A DNA stretch of 64,000 bases from Rhytidiadelphus loreus (GCA_947034895.1 OX344763.1:37447025-37511024); one strand, 5' to 3'. Counted from the first letter of the stretch, positions 36,010 to 48,119 are shown. The notes: a model not told the origin generated them from the letters alone. Numbers and translations are program-made.

Positions 36010-36440
36010 TCACGTCACCGGGTAGAAATAGAAATCTACAAAAATTGGAAATTAATTTTTTAATTTTTTTCTTCTTGAAGATCATATTTTTGTCTACATG
36101 TCAAACTTTGATTCATTCCATTTGGATTAGTAATGTGAAAGCTATGAACAATCTTGTTTTTTGGGCAATTTGAGCATCTTCTTGAAAAAATAACTTATAG
36201 GATTCAGTTTTGAATGCAATTTTTATAATTTTTCAAAAGTAATTGTTTAACAAAGTTAAGTTTTCTATTTAGAACAATCTCACTGTTGACATTATTGTGT
36301 TTCAATCCCATTTTAGAGCTATTAACGATTTAATTTTTCTTTCAATCTTGGATCTACTTCTACTTAATAATTTAAAAAAAAATGAAAATCAAGCGTGTTT
36401 TTTTTATAAAGAAAATTCTAGACTTCCAACACAATTCTTC
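36010..36440. mobile_element. Internal fragment of a piggyBac-like element
   Basis: The fragment runs parallel to the reverse complement of the interior of 2022-2946: GAAGATCATATTTTTGTCTA, TTCCATTTGGATTAGTAATG, AACAATCTCACTGTTG, CTTTCAATCTTGGATCTACT. Neither TTAA end is present. Confidence 0.6.
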
Positions 36441-36721
36441 AACATAAAAATTTTTAGATATTAAAATTCTAGATGAAGAATTTTCAAATTCTAATTTAGA
36501 GCTATTCAAATTGTACATTCTACATTACAAAAAGCTTGAATATAAATTGTGTTCAAATCACCTTCTAGTAAAATGTTTGTCAAATATTCATAATATCTTA
36601 AATTGAATTCAAGTTCTTATCACTAAAATTTCATGTGAGAAGTTTTTAAACCACCAAATTTGACATTCTATGTCCAATAGGAATATTTTCTATTGACTTA
36701 GTACTTGACAATTCAATCTTT

Positions 36722-37084
36722 TTTCAACTCAGCAGACTTTGGAGGCTGTTTTAGCATAGTATAGTACCTTTATCAAAAAACTTTAAACTAATAAAAGTTG
36801 AAAAATCAAGTAAAATTTCATTTCCAACAATCCGTTTGTGATTTCAAGTCTCCAATTAAAAGTAATGAACAAAATTTAGAGAGGGTTTTGAATGAAACTT
36901 TTTTTGACATTTGTAAATGCTCTCTCTGAATTTTGCCCATAAATTTCAATTGGAGACTTGAAATCACAAACGGATTTTTGTAGATGAAATTTTACTTGAT
37001 TTTTCAACTTTTATTAGTTTGACATTTTTTGAAAAAAGGTACTATACTATGAGAAAACAGCTCCCAAAGTTGACTGAGTTGAAA
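36722..37084. repeat. Foldback element, copy 2
   Basis: The arms pair over most of 363 bp: TTTCAACTCAG...CATAGTATAGTACC against GGTACTATACTATG...CTGAGTTGAAA, and CAAACGGATT- and CTCCAATT-type inner strings. It shares inner strings and layout with 27810-28184, so the two form one family. Confidence 0.7.
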
Positions 37085-37159
37085 CAACAAATGACAAAAG
37101 ATTGAAAATCGGAAATAAATAACTATTTGTTCATTCTTAAATCATGTACATTTATATAT

Positions 37160-37222
37160 GGTGCAATGGATAGAACTTTGCACCCCTAAGCAAGGGGTGC
37201 AAGGTTCAAACACCGTTGCACC
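37160..37222 (+). repeat. tRNA-like, possible SINE head
   Basis: The 63-nt segment begins GGTGCAA and ends TTGCACC, which pair like an acceptor stem. It contains GCACCCCTAAG...AAGGGGTGC as a central stem and GGTTCAAACACC, close to the pol III B box. It is too short for a functional tRNA and the D-arm is poor. It could be the head of a tRNA-derived SINE or a chance fold; no A-rich tail or duplication was found. Confidence 0.35.
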
Positions 37223-39032
37223 CCACGCACATGGTGGATGCCACCTAGGCGATGCCAACGTGGCTTTTTATAAAAATTGCATTGCATTTGATTAAAAAGT
37301 TTTGAAAATGTTAAGAAAAAATGAACAAATTTTGGTTAAAATATTTGTCCAAATCAACAATAATTCAACAAAAACTATTTCATCTAATCAACACTTTTTT
37401 GTCAATTTGGATGCTGATTTTTCTACAGTGATTGTGAATTAGATGGTACATGGAGCAATAAAGATAAATTGCTTATCCCATTTCTTTTCCACCTTGAAGT
37501 ATGCTTCTTCATTGGCACCTTTCTTCAAAGTAATGTTGTTTTTTGTTTTTTTTCTTTGTACAACAAGTTGATAGCTTCATGCACCCCTTTATCAATCCAC
37601 TTCTTCTCCTTCCACCCTAGCACCTTAGCCAATTGTCTATAATAGTGATGCCAAAATGTACTTGGAGTAGGATCCTTGGGCTAAGGTTGCGAGTACCATG
37701 TGGAACAAGTTGTGCATGGAGAAAACCAGATTGTAGCAATGCAATTAATTAATAATTTTTTGGGCTAGTCTTCTTACATGACCAAACTCCCTACCTAAAC
37801 GACAAATTTCAAAACTAGCTTGTGAAATTTGCAAGCTAAGACCCATCTTCTACATTCTTTACTAGATCTCACAACTTGACAATGACAACACAAAATTACT
37901 TTGTGCCTCACTAGTGTTTGCATGTAGTGTTGTACTATGAACATTGTGACATTCATGGTAGCATGCTTGTTATGGATGCAATTTAGAAGTAGGTGACATT
38001 AGTCATTTGTTTGATGGTGTACTTAGAATTGAAGGTACAAAGAGGTGGAAGAGCTACCATGTTGCGCATACATGAGATTTGATGGCTATCAAGAAAGTTA
38101 AGTTATTTAGTTTTTGTAAGATTGTACACGAATTAGAGAAAGGACATTGATGGTGAGTGGGTGGAGAGTACTAATTGCAACCTCCATCACAAAATTCTAT
38201 TGAAGATTTGATGTTCACACTAATTCTAGTTTGATTTATATCTCTTATATCATTATTGGAACACAAATTTTCCTTCATGAAATTGCATCATCTTGGCTTT
38301 TGGTATATTATAGATTTAATTTGTGTCTTCAATTATATCCAAAGACCTATAAATTTTGATTTTCCTGGATCCATTTGAGGCCCTCCATGGTATTGTCGTA
38401 TTGATCAAAATGTGCTTCAATAGGTTGGACACAATCTGTGCATGCCTAGACTTCATTTGTTATACATTAAGAGCTTGTTTGTTTTGGGTTCCTATGTTGG
38501 GTTCTAAAAAGTTGGTTCAAAGTGATGCCTAAACTATGCATCTTCATGAAAAGGAAGACTCTACACTAACTAATTAAATTTGAGAAGGGAAGGGAAGTAG
38601 GATGGGAATTGAAAAATTTGTTGGAGTTGTAAAAAGGGAGTGCAATGAGATTTGGGGCAAGGTAATGGTGGTGTAAAGAACATTATTTGCTCTGATCTAT
38701 GAGGGTAGCTCATGGATATTGAGTAGTGTTTGATTGTTTTTTAACTTTTGTTTGTGTATTAGCATATAAATAGTGTACTTGATTGCAATGTAACTATTAA
38801 TGTTAGAAAATATATTTTTTATAATTGAAATGGGGATTTCAAGGTGTCAGTGAAGTGATTGTATGGATGGTGTATGGATTGTGCCACAAGGGCTAATAGT
38901 AATTATCATTAGTGGTTGTGTATCATCATGTGATTTTGTGAGCCTTTGGGAGACTATGAGTTTCCCAAAATTCCCAAATTGTAGGAACGTCACAGAACCA
39001 GTAATTCGATGTGGTAGAGAGATTGTCACGTC
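37223..39032. other. AT-rich non-genic region
   Basis: No domain-bearing frame is seen. The longest (38847-39029 minus, 38863-39057 plus) overlap each other and look fortuitous. Decayed coding sequence may be present but cannot be supported. Confidence 0.4.
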
Positions 39033-39040
39033 GGATAATA

Positions 39041-39603
39041 CTCGGGGGTGCGCTTAGTTCTACTATAACAAACCACGTGCGAACAAGTGGTTTCTAATAA
39101 ACTATAATTTCAACCTAAAATTTTGAATATTGTTTAATAATGACTATAGCTTTCTATTGCCAAAATTTTCAACTCAAATAAAATATGAAATAATTTCTAG
39201 AAGAGGTTGAAAATGAATTAAAATGGCATGTTTTTCAACTCAAATAATTATAGAGGACACATTTAGATGACCATTGAGTCAATATTCAACTCAAAATGAG
39301 CTTTCAATAATGAATTATTTTTAGGAATTTTTTGTTCATTTTTTAGACAATTTTTTCTTATATAATGTAGGGTGTGAAAGTGATTTTTCAGTTCTACAGT
39401 GTATCTTTTTACTTCAAAAATTTGTAACTAATTATTATTAACAAATAAAAATATCAATAATTCAAAACATAAACTTTCAAAGTAGGAAAATCTATTCATA
39501 TTTTTTTAATTTTGTTTATTTAAAATTCAAAAAGTATATACAGGGGGGCTAAAGTTTTGTTTGCACGTGGTTTCTAATGGACACTCTAAATGACCCCCCC
39601 GTG
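39041..39603. mobile_element. hAT-like non-autonomous element, 563 bp (inverted relative to 29894-30476)
   Basis: It is flanked by GGATAATA on both sides (39033-39040, 39604-39611). The ends are CTCGGGGGTGCGC and TGACCCCCCCGTG, with inner CACGTGCG / CGCACGTG-like strings. The interior matches the other copy in reverse complement (CTACAGTGTATCTTTTT, AATAATTCAAAACATAAACT). Confidence 0.7.
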
Positions 39604-39639
39604 GGATAATATTAATAAATTAATTTTTAATTTTTTTTA

Positions 39640-40508
39640 AATTTAAATTATTATTATTATTTATTATTATTATTAAATAATTTGATTGTCTGGCCATGGT
39701 TCATAGCATGGAAAAACAATGCTAGACAGTCTCTTAGAGGCCTCAAATCTTCCCTTATGTTTAGCGTAGGTTTTAAATATTGATAATGAGTGGATGGTAT
39801 TTATTGTGCTCCTGTCTCTCATATTTTGGAAAGAACTTGCCATTGCAATATGTAAATTCAAGGAAGTGAATTTTGTGTTATTGTAATAATATAGTTGGTG
39901 GATCAAATTGAAAAGGTTTTGTTAAGCAAAGGTAGAGCATTTCAAGGAATAAGCAAGCTTCACATAAGCAAGTGTGTTACGAGGGGTGGCACATTTTTTG
40001 AAATTTCCTACATTCATAAGTACAAAGCATCTAGATTTTGTATCTACATTAGATGGAAATTATGAATGCACGTTCTTTGGTGGGCTAATAGGTACATTAG
40101 TGTAGAGTTCTTCTTAGGCAAAATGTCATAAAGTTGTGATTTTGAAAAAAGAAGAAAGAGAATGTTTTGATACAAAGGCAAATGCAATACATTCATGTAT
40201 AAGATAGATTTGATGAAATACATTTTAAAAAATAGATTTTAAAATTGTTGAAAAATCTTTATTAAAAAAATAATTGGAAAAAAATCTTTAAGAATCATTC
40301 TATAACTATCATCTATCAAATTCATTTTCAGGAAAAATTATATAATTTAATAGCTAGTGAAGTATTGATGTTGTCTTTTACTTTTGATAGTAAGTTTCAA
40401 CTAAGCTAGTCCATGAAATTCAAAGATTTGTCCTCCACATTCATATTGTGTGCTTGTATTTTCATTGGTTGGTCTTTAACTCCATATATGGATGGTCTTT
40501 GATGGAGA
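39640..40508. other. AT-rich spacer with an ATT microsatellite
   Basis: A (TTA)n tract lies at about 39648-39676. Nothing else is recognised. Confidence 0.4.
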
Positions 40509-41690
40509 AAGGCCTTGGGACTTTAGAGGTTAAGAAAAAAGTGTCGTTTTAATTCTTTAAGAAAATATTAAATACAAGAAGGTATATAGTAGAAGAAAAA
40601 TTGAATCATTGATAGCCTTAAAATGGAGATTAGAAGACACTAATTCCAATGATGAAACCGTTCTAACAATGAAAGTTATCCCTAGGAATCTTTTTGTTTA
40701 AAAAATGTAAATATTGAGTTAACCCCTAAAGGACCAAACACTGTTTTTTAGCAACACAAGGATTTTGGGCAACTCATTACAGACGGAATTTTTAATTTTT
40801 TTCTTTGAAAAATCCACAAAATGTGTGCCCAAGGAGTAGCTTGAAGGCACAACAATTTTCATAACTTTTGACTACATGGTTAAAAAGTTATTGCATGATA
40901 TGTAATTTTTAGCAGTCGACGGGCAATTTGGGTAGCCCAAAAAACTTCTTTAAAAATCACTTTTAAAAAATATAAAAATATGAAATTGGTTTTCTATATT
41001 TATATATACGTAGAAAGCTTTGAATCATTCCATTTTGATTTACAAGATGAAAGTTATGAGGTGTTCTAGTTTGTGGGTAGTTATGGATTCCCTACTCAAA
41101 AATAAACTTTGGAGTCCTTCATTTAACTCTATTCTTTTAATTTTTTTTGAAAAAAATTAAAACATATGATGCATATTGTTTATTACTAACATTACCACCA
41201 TTGGGATTGGAATTTTTCAATTTTATAATTAAATTCTTAACAATTTAGTGTTTTGAATCACTTTGTACTTTTTTCTTCTTACTATTTTTTTTCTATATGT
41301 TGTGACCTTGTGAAGTGTAGCTGCTTGTATTTTCACAGGGCCCAAAAAATGATTTTTGTCACTTCAAACATTAATATCTTCCAATCTACATAGTGGAAAA
41401 TTCTAAAAAAAAATTCACATCTTTTCAAACTATTTTACTACAAGATCCTATGGTTATATGTGTCCACAAATGTTTTTCCTCTAAAATTTGGTGCTTGTAT
41501 CAGAAATGGCAATTTTGGAGCGTTTTTGGTGAAAATATGGTCTCTGACCTTTGGGAGTTAAACAATGAATCCTACAAATCATTTTTTTTAAACAATGTTG
41601 TGATTGCCTTCATAACTTTTACATCATTAATCCAAATGGAATAAATGAAATCTTTCTATGTAGACACAAAAATACAATCTATGAGATATC
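40509..41690. mobile_element. piggyBac-like fragment hosting a second TTAA element
   Basis: The flanks of the inner element belong to the 2022-2946 subfamily: GGACTTTAGAGGTTAA near 40520, AAATGGAGATTAGAAGACAC near 40623, and ATCCAAATGGAATAAATGAA after 41630. The inner complete element lies at 40723-41557. Confidence 0.55.
40723..41557. mobile_element. Complete piggyBac-like element (E-type), 835 bp
   Basis: It starts CCCCTAAAGGACCAAACACT, ends CTGACCTTTGGGAG, and is flanked by TTAA at 40719-40722 and 41558-41561. It differs internally from the AGO-intron copy, so it forms a second subfamily with similar ends. It is inserted in a TTAA of a related element. Confidence 0.7.
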
Positions 41691-41973
41691 AATAAATAAA
41701 TAATTCAAAAACTAAAAGTTGTAAACACAAATATATTAAATATGTACAAAATACATTCATAAAGAATTTTTTTAGAATCTCCATTGTATTCAAAAGTTAT
41801 AGAGGACCAATAATCTTTATACTTTAGATCAATATAAAAGGTAAAAGAATGTGTTGAAGTAGGCTTGAGATAGACTTGAAGTACACCTCTTATTTTTTTC
41901 ATTGAATTTGAATCAAAATAAAATATAAAAAAAAAAAAGTGTATCAAAGTGTGTTTGAAGCAAGCCTCAAGCA

Positions 41974-42773
41974 CATCTCAACACACACTTCTATTTTTCA
42001 CATTAAATTTAGATTAAAGTAGAAAGATAAAAAGTATATTGAGGTAGGCTTAAGGTAGAGTTCAAGCCTACATCAATTCACTTGTACTTTTCAAATTGAA
42101 TTTGAATCGACAAAAATTGAGCTCATAGGAATCTATGAATTTTGATAAAAATAGGAACAGTGTTCCTTCTTTTCAAAATTCAATATAAATTAAAAGTTGT
42201 CAATAACATAGTACAAGAAAAAAAAAGCATGAGAAAAAAAAAATCATCCTCATCACCAAAACTTGGTGATGCCACTTTAAACCCTCTTTTGTTATGATCA
42301 ACACTCTCCTATTCGCTCACTAGCCTCCTACATCCCAACGTTGCATTTGTCTTCACGAATTGATAAGATCAATCAATACAAAAGCATGACAAAATAAGAG
42401 TTGACACCTTAAAGCTACTTGGTCACTACACTTGGTGGGGACACTATCCCATGTTTTTTGGTGCCAATTTTGGTATGACCAAGTTCTTTCTATCACTAAC
42501 AGGGTACACGGTGGGAGATCATCAATGGGTTTTTTTTATTCATTTTGGAGAAAGAGTCAGATGTTTCTTCAATACTCATATAATACTTGGATAATACTTT
42601 GTGATATGTGTATGAAAAGTAGGTGATAACTAGGTAAAATTGGGCTACTAGTCTTAAAATACAATAATAATCTAGTTATTTTAACCCCCCAAAAATGAAA
42701 ATTTCCTTCACAAAAAATAGCCAACATCATTTGGCTATAGCCAATGGGTGAAAAATCATGCATAAAAAACCCA
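41974..42773. repeat. Segmental duplication, copy 2 (uninterrupted)
   Basis: This is the ~800-bp partner of 33209-35996, without its four insertions. It ends about 600 bp before the GDT1 start codon, where the sequence switches to gene-like composition. Confidence 0.82.
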
Positions 42774-43380
42774 CGCCCTAGCCCAGGTTGGGACTATTCC
42801 CTGTGAATGAGTGGTGATGCTCTTAGGCTGCCATGATGGGTGTTTGGGAATTGGGATGTTGACTGCGCCGTTTAGTTTTTTCTTGCGAGTTTCGCAGACG
42901 CCGTCAAGAACTTTTCCGTTACTGTAGTGTACAGCGTATTTTCTTTTAAAGTAAAAGGCCAATCGCATTCTTCTAAATTACATAAGACTGTCACACAGTG
43001 GCCTTCGCTGTACGCCAGGGTGCTTGTCCAAGGCGGGGCCGCGTTCATTGCTTCTAAAACCCTATTGTCACGTGCACCAGCAATTTCGAGCCAACTGCGC
43101 CGTCGGTTGGTAGAAACGGCGCGCAGTCATCGTTCTCCTTTGAAGGCTTTCATCACTCGTCGTGTGCCCCTATTGCATGGGTACATCGTATGGCGTGACA
43201 ATAGTTCATGGTTTTCTGCATCGCAGCAGACGTAGCGCCGTTGCGGTAGGGTTCGGTGAATTAGGAGCGTGTAGATCTCGTGCTTTGGAGTTTTCTGTGA
43301 ATTGAAGGCGAACGAAGTTACACGGAGTTTTGGTTTTGCGGGGAGGAGGAGGGCGTTTGGTTTAGGATCCAGATCTGGCC
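42774..43380 (+). promoter_or_regulatory. GDT1 promoter / 5' leader region
   Basis: Base composition changes sharply at 42774, with CpG-containing strings (GGCGGGGCCGCG, CGGCGCGCAGTC) before the ATG. The 102-codon frame at 42927-43235 has no domain and is likely leader or promoter sequence. No TATA box could be assigned with confidence. Confidence 0.4.
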
Positions 43381-46087
43381 ATGGCGTCTTCGCACGCCAT
43401 GCGCTTGGTCGTTTTCATGCTCTTGGTGACTGGTCTGTTCGCGCAGCAGGTGTGGCTTAGTTTTTCGTCTTGGTTTTGAAGCTTGTCGGAAGTGGGACCA
43501 GGTTTTAAGGAAGAGAGGATCTGCTGTTGATCAATGTTGATTAGGGTTTAGGTTGGGACGAATTTCTCATGCTGCATTTTCTTCCTTAGAGTATATGAGG
43601 CAGTGATTTTGAGTGATTAGGTCTTATGCTGTAGATTTAGCGAAGGTGAGTTTTGCCACGGTTGTGTATTTTGGATCTGAATAGATCAGACTGTTCGGGG
43701 TTTTGTTGACAGTTTGACAATGGTGACGAGGGAGCTGGCGCTGTTTCTGGAGACACCGACGCTGTATTTCGACGGAATAAAGTACTATCCGGTTTTCCTT
43801 TCCTTTCTTAATTCAGGAAATGTGCTTATTCTAACACTCTGTTTTCTTAAATATTTTAAATAACTTCTGGATCTGTAGGTGAGTTGAGTTTTCTCTTTCG
43901 GAAGCAGTAGACTTACCTGGTCTTCGAGTAGGTTTTGAATTTATTGCGCAATGCTGGTCGTGGGAAGTACTGTAAAAGCGCTACCGAACTGAAGGTAGTC
44001 ATATTCAAACCAGGGCAACGGATAGCGCCTGTAGCTAGTGCCACACTCTGGGGGCTCTCTTCGAAGCTCAAATTGCGTGACGTGGACGTACTTCATATTT
44101 TTACTGATGTCACTGCTCAAGCTGACACGCTTGCGGTTTGAGTTTTTTGACTATGTAATTTGGATTTTATGTGAATTCATAATGTGGTAACCCTCCTAGG
44201 TGATGATGAGATGGTTTGAGTTAAATTTTTGATGAAGCGATTAATTCATATCGGTTTACATTGGGTCCTTTGCAGCTCATAATGAACAAGAAGGATGTGT
44301 TTCCCAAGCGGGCAGTTTTTGAGAAAGATGAAGCTGGTAGTGAGGTCGCGATAGCATCTGGTGGGGATGGGTTTACGGATGCGACTTTTTCAAGTTTGTC
44401 CATGATCCTAGTCAGTGAGGTATTTATCAGTGCGAATGTTATCATCTAAACCCTCATTTTTGCTGCTGCCGGAGGGCTCACGGCTCTGCTTCCATCCGAA
44501 TGTTGTGCTGTTTTTTTCCCTCATTTCTTACCGGTGTTGTCTCGATTGATCTACATGTAACATTTCCCATTTATTTTCCAGATCGGCGATGAGACTTTCA
44601 TTATTGCTGCCTTGATGGCAATGAGACATCCCCGATCTATTGTACTGTCTGGAGCACTATCAGCTCTTATCATCATGACTGTGAGTACTTGTGGTATCAT
44701 CTTGCTGTGTAGAATGTTACTGGATGTAGTGTTGTCAGCATTTTGAAGAATTTTAGATTGATTTCAATGTGAACCCTAGTGATGGCTTCAAGAATGACCA
44801 CGGCCAAACGAATCATCTACACTGTAGAACCCTAAGAATTTGATATACGGCTGAACATTCACATGTTGCTGTAGAGATCCTTGAGGTGTGACTTGCAGAC
44901 AATGCACTCACTTTCATTTTCGGTCGTAACACAACGCAGGTTTTGTCAACTGGACTCGGTGTAATAGTGCCCAATTTGATATCTCAAAAGCTTATCAACA
45001 AACTTGCAACAGGTTTCTAGCCCTCCTGGTTTTTCCTAGTGCTTTGAATGATTTCTGACAATGTAGAACTGTGTTGGTGGTCTTAAGTCTTAGTTTCACT
45101 AATGTGGATGGGGGACCTTTTCGTAGTGATAATAGGATAATAGCATTTCGGATGGAAAAACTGAGTTCTCCCTTCTACCTTTTGTAACGTTTGTTGATAA
45201 GTTTAGTGTTGACATTGATGAGTGATGTAATTCTCACTTGTTTTGAATGACGGTGACAGGACTCTACACCTTTTTTGGACTTCGGCTGCTTTATATTGCA
45301 TGGAAGTCTGATGCCCACAGCACTCCCCAGAAGGAGCTTGAAGAAGTGAGTAATGTCCATAGTTGTCCTAGCTCAAGTTGACCTGGAATGACATGGCATA
45401 GTGAAAGTCTCAATTGATTCTGCCTAGGAACAGGGTTTTTTGATCCCTTCCTATTGACGTTGGTATAGGTTGAAGAAAAGCTGGAAGGAGGGGTACAAAA
45501 GAAAAATATAGTTCGGCGCATTTTTTCTCGCTTCTGTACACCGATATTTCTTGAGGTATGTATTTATTGTCAAGGCTTGCCTTCTCCTTATATCCACTAA
45601 TGAAAGGCGTTGCATTATCCGTGATATTATATGTAGTACTTCCAAATTCTAAATGCCGTTGTGGTGGGCTTGTGCAGTCCTTCATCTTGACCTTCTTGGC
45701 AGAGTGGGGAGATCGAAGCCAAATTGCAACCATTGCGGTATGTTCACCCTCGTCTGACCACGTATGATTTTCCAGAAATTTAATTGCGTGTGCTGTTCTT
45801 TGTCGTTTGACTGAAACTTGATCCATATTTGAGTGTTTAATCATAAGAGTGGGAAAGATTGGTCCTAGTAGCTCAGCAACTTTTTGTTTTACTTGCAGCT
45901 TGCAATGCACAAAAATCCTTTTGGAGTGACGCTCGGTGCAATTGTTGGTCATTCAATGTGTACCTCTCTTGCTGTGGTGGGAGGTCGACTCTTGGCGTTG
46001 AAAATATCTCAACGTTCCGTTGCCACAGTTGGAGGCTGTTTGTTCTTGTGTTTTGCAATGAGCTCCTACTTCTATCCTCCCTTGTAA
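43381..46087 (+). CDS. GDT1-like (UPF0016/TMEM165 family) Mn2+/Ca2+ transporter, 9 exons
   Basis: Secretory-pathway membrane protein of the GDT1/UPF0016 family. Members move Mn2+ and/or Ca2+ against H+ in Golgi or ER membranes and support glycosylation. Exons: 43381-43449, 43713-43781, 44276-44419, 44582-44680, 44940-45012, 45260-45345, 45469-45555, 45678-45737, 45899-46087. They total 876 nt (291 residues plus TAA), all phases compatible. Visible: hydrophobic signal-peptide-like start (RLVVFMLLVTGLFAQ), acidic variable segment, then two repeats carrying the family motif E-x-G-D-x-[ST]: EIGDET (94-99) and EWGDRS (218-223). Also FGLRLLYIAWKS, a charged middle loop (EEVEEKLEGG), and the C-terminal MSSYFYPPL. 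Length and ending match the plant GDT1-like 3/4/5 (secretory) group rather than the chloroplast members; the Golgi versus ER choice is open. An AATAAA lies at 46506-46511. It is the only gene within about 26 kb on its left and 18 kb on its right. Confidence 0.95.
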
Positions 46088-46600
46088 CCCTAGCATGTCC
46101 CATTTAATTATGCTACCGGTAGATCCTTCTCGAGCCACTTTAACAGCAGTGTACCTTACTGACATTTTTTAATTTATTATCATCTGCTGTGTTGGCGATG
46201 AAGGCAAAGGTTTGTCCACTCAGCATCAGCTTGGAACATCCAGACTTCCCTACACATGCTAGTGTTAGTTCAGGATTAGAAACTCTACCCATGAATTGTT
46301 GCTGGGACGCAAGATGTTTCGTCCAGGCGAGGGTGGAAACCTGAGTAGTTTTCTACGTTTAATTAATTTGAAGCGGTGGCATTCACCTTTGGTGATCACT
46401 TGGAATGGTGTATGCATGCTGAGGCTGGTCGGTTGGTAATTGAATGAGGCTTATGTTTAGTGGGAAACGGCCACAAATTTAGTCGAGATTGGGATTGCGC
46501 GGGTGAATAAAGCTTCACGGAGGGAGATGAGTTTCTGCATTTCCACTTTCGAATGGTTTCTCAGGAGCGGTACATTTCTCTTTAGTAGCAGCAGGTTGGA
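46088..46600 (+). other. GDT1 3' flank with candidate poly(A) signal
   Basis: AATAAA at 46506-46511 lies about 420 nt after the stop. Composition falls to AT-rich intergenic level after about 46650, which fits a transcript end near 46530. Confidence 0.45.
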
Positions 46601-47878
46601 ATTGCTGTGAGCCCTGATTTAGAGAAGAAACTTTACTGTCTTTGCATTGCATGACTTGCTGGCTTTTAGTATCTTAACTTGATTCGATTATAATCTACAA
46701 GTGGATTTAGCTGATGGTGAAGTTTGGGGGAATATTTTTCCTGAACGTGTTTGTCATGTCATGTCAATGATTTAAAGCATGAGTTCATTATGTCAACATC
46801 TAAGAGTAATAAGCCTTCAGTTCAATATCCATATGTTATTTATAACCAGTTTTTATTATGTTTTTGGTATTTTTTACTACAATTAATGTTACTCTAATTT
46901 TAAGACTTCATGTTATCAAAATACTCTTCATTATATTTCTTACGGTTTTTAGTTTTTTGGTACAATAAACTTTGTAAGTGTCTTTTCTGTAATTATTCAA
47001 GTATTAAGGTTTCACTAAAAAAATGGTTGAATGAAAGAATTGGATGATTCTATATTAATCTAAGAATACTTCCTTTCAATTGCAAAAGTTATATTTATAA
47101 TCAAAGAAGGATCATGGAGTAGAAGTGTTCCTACCCTAATGTTTTCCAAAAGTTTGAATTTTTCACAAAATGTGCTTCATAATGAGAAAATCAAGTGTAA
47201 TATAATATAAAATAATAATAATAAATATAAATATAAATATAAGTTTAAGTTTGATAATGATAAATAAGACAAGGCCTTTAGTATTATGGTCCTTCTCAAT
47301 CAATTTCTAATTCTTGTAAAAACTTCAATTTCAAGGATTTTTTGCATCCAAAAAGCAGATAATAGTTACATTTTTCATGATTTATTTCATTACTTGAGCG
47401 TAGAAATAAAAATAATCATCTTCCAACTATGAAATTGGATTTTAAATATATTGTTGAAGGAACAAGTGATTTGATGCAAAAATAATAATAAAAATCAATT
47501 AATATTATCTAACATAAGAGAGGATGTTTATTTAATCCCTAATGCCTTTTTTTTAATTCAAAATAGTTTTGGGGGGGTTGGGGCATCCAAAATGAAATAT
47601 TTGATTTTGATTTTTTTTCTTTCATTTTTTGGAAATTGGGAGATCAAACAACCTTGAAGGGAATTTAATTTTTACAAAGATCCAATGCTTGATAATAAAA
47701 AGTTATGTGATTATTTTGTTTTGACTTCCAATTTAGGCAAGTAGAATAGAGTATTATTTTGCTTTGGAAATTTGCATACTTCTTCCTAACTTGATGTTTT
47801 ACTCAAACCTAAAGTCTTTTGTGCACTAGAGAATTTGAGTTATAGGGCACAATAGCACAACAAAGAGACACTACAACA
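46601..47878. other. AT-rich spacer
   Basis: Contains (ATAAAT)-type tracts near 47205-47245 and no recognisable gene or delimited element. Confidence 0.45.
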
Positions 47879-48119
47879 AAAGCAGTGTTTTATGACTGCA
47901 AAAAACGACTGCAGTCAGTCGTAAAATCAAAAAATATGACTGGCGCAGAAATCACTGTAGAGGACTCGGAATATGATTGCAGTAGTCGTTTAGAAGCAGT
48001 CGCTTCGGACATCAGTCATATTGGCAGTCATATAAGTTGAGGGGTATAAATACCCATAATTAGCCATAGTATGCCAGTAAGGCGTATATTTTGACTTTCT
48101 TTGACTTTTTATTGAGCTG

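Noticed and set aside
42927..43235. 102-codon plus-strand frame upstream of GDT1
   Set aside because: No domain, not in phase with GDT1 exon 1; more likely leader or promoter.
45410..46165. Minus- and plus-strand frames inside GDT1
   Set aside because: Out-of-frame or antisense shadows of exons 7-9.
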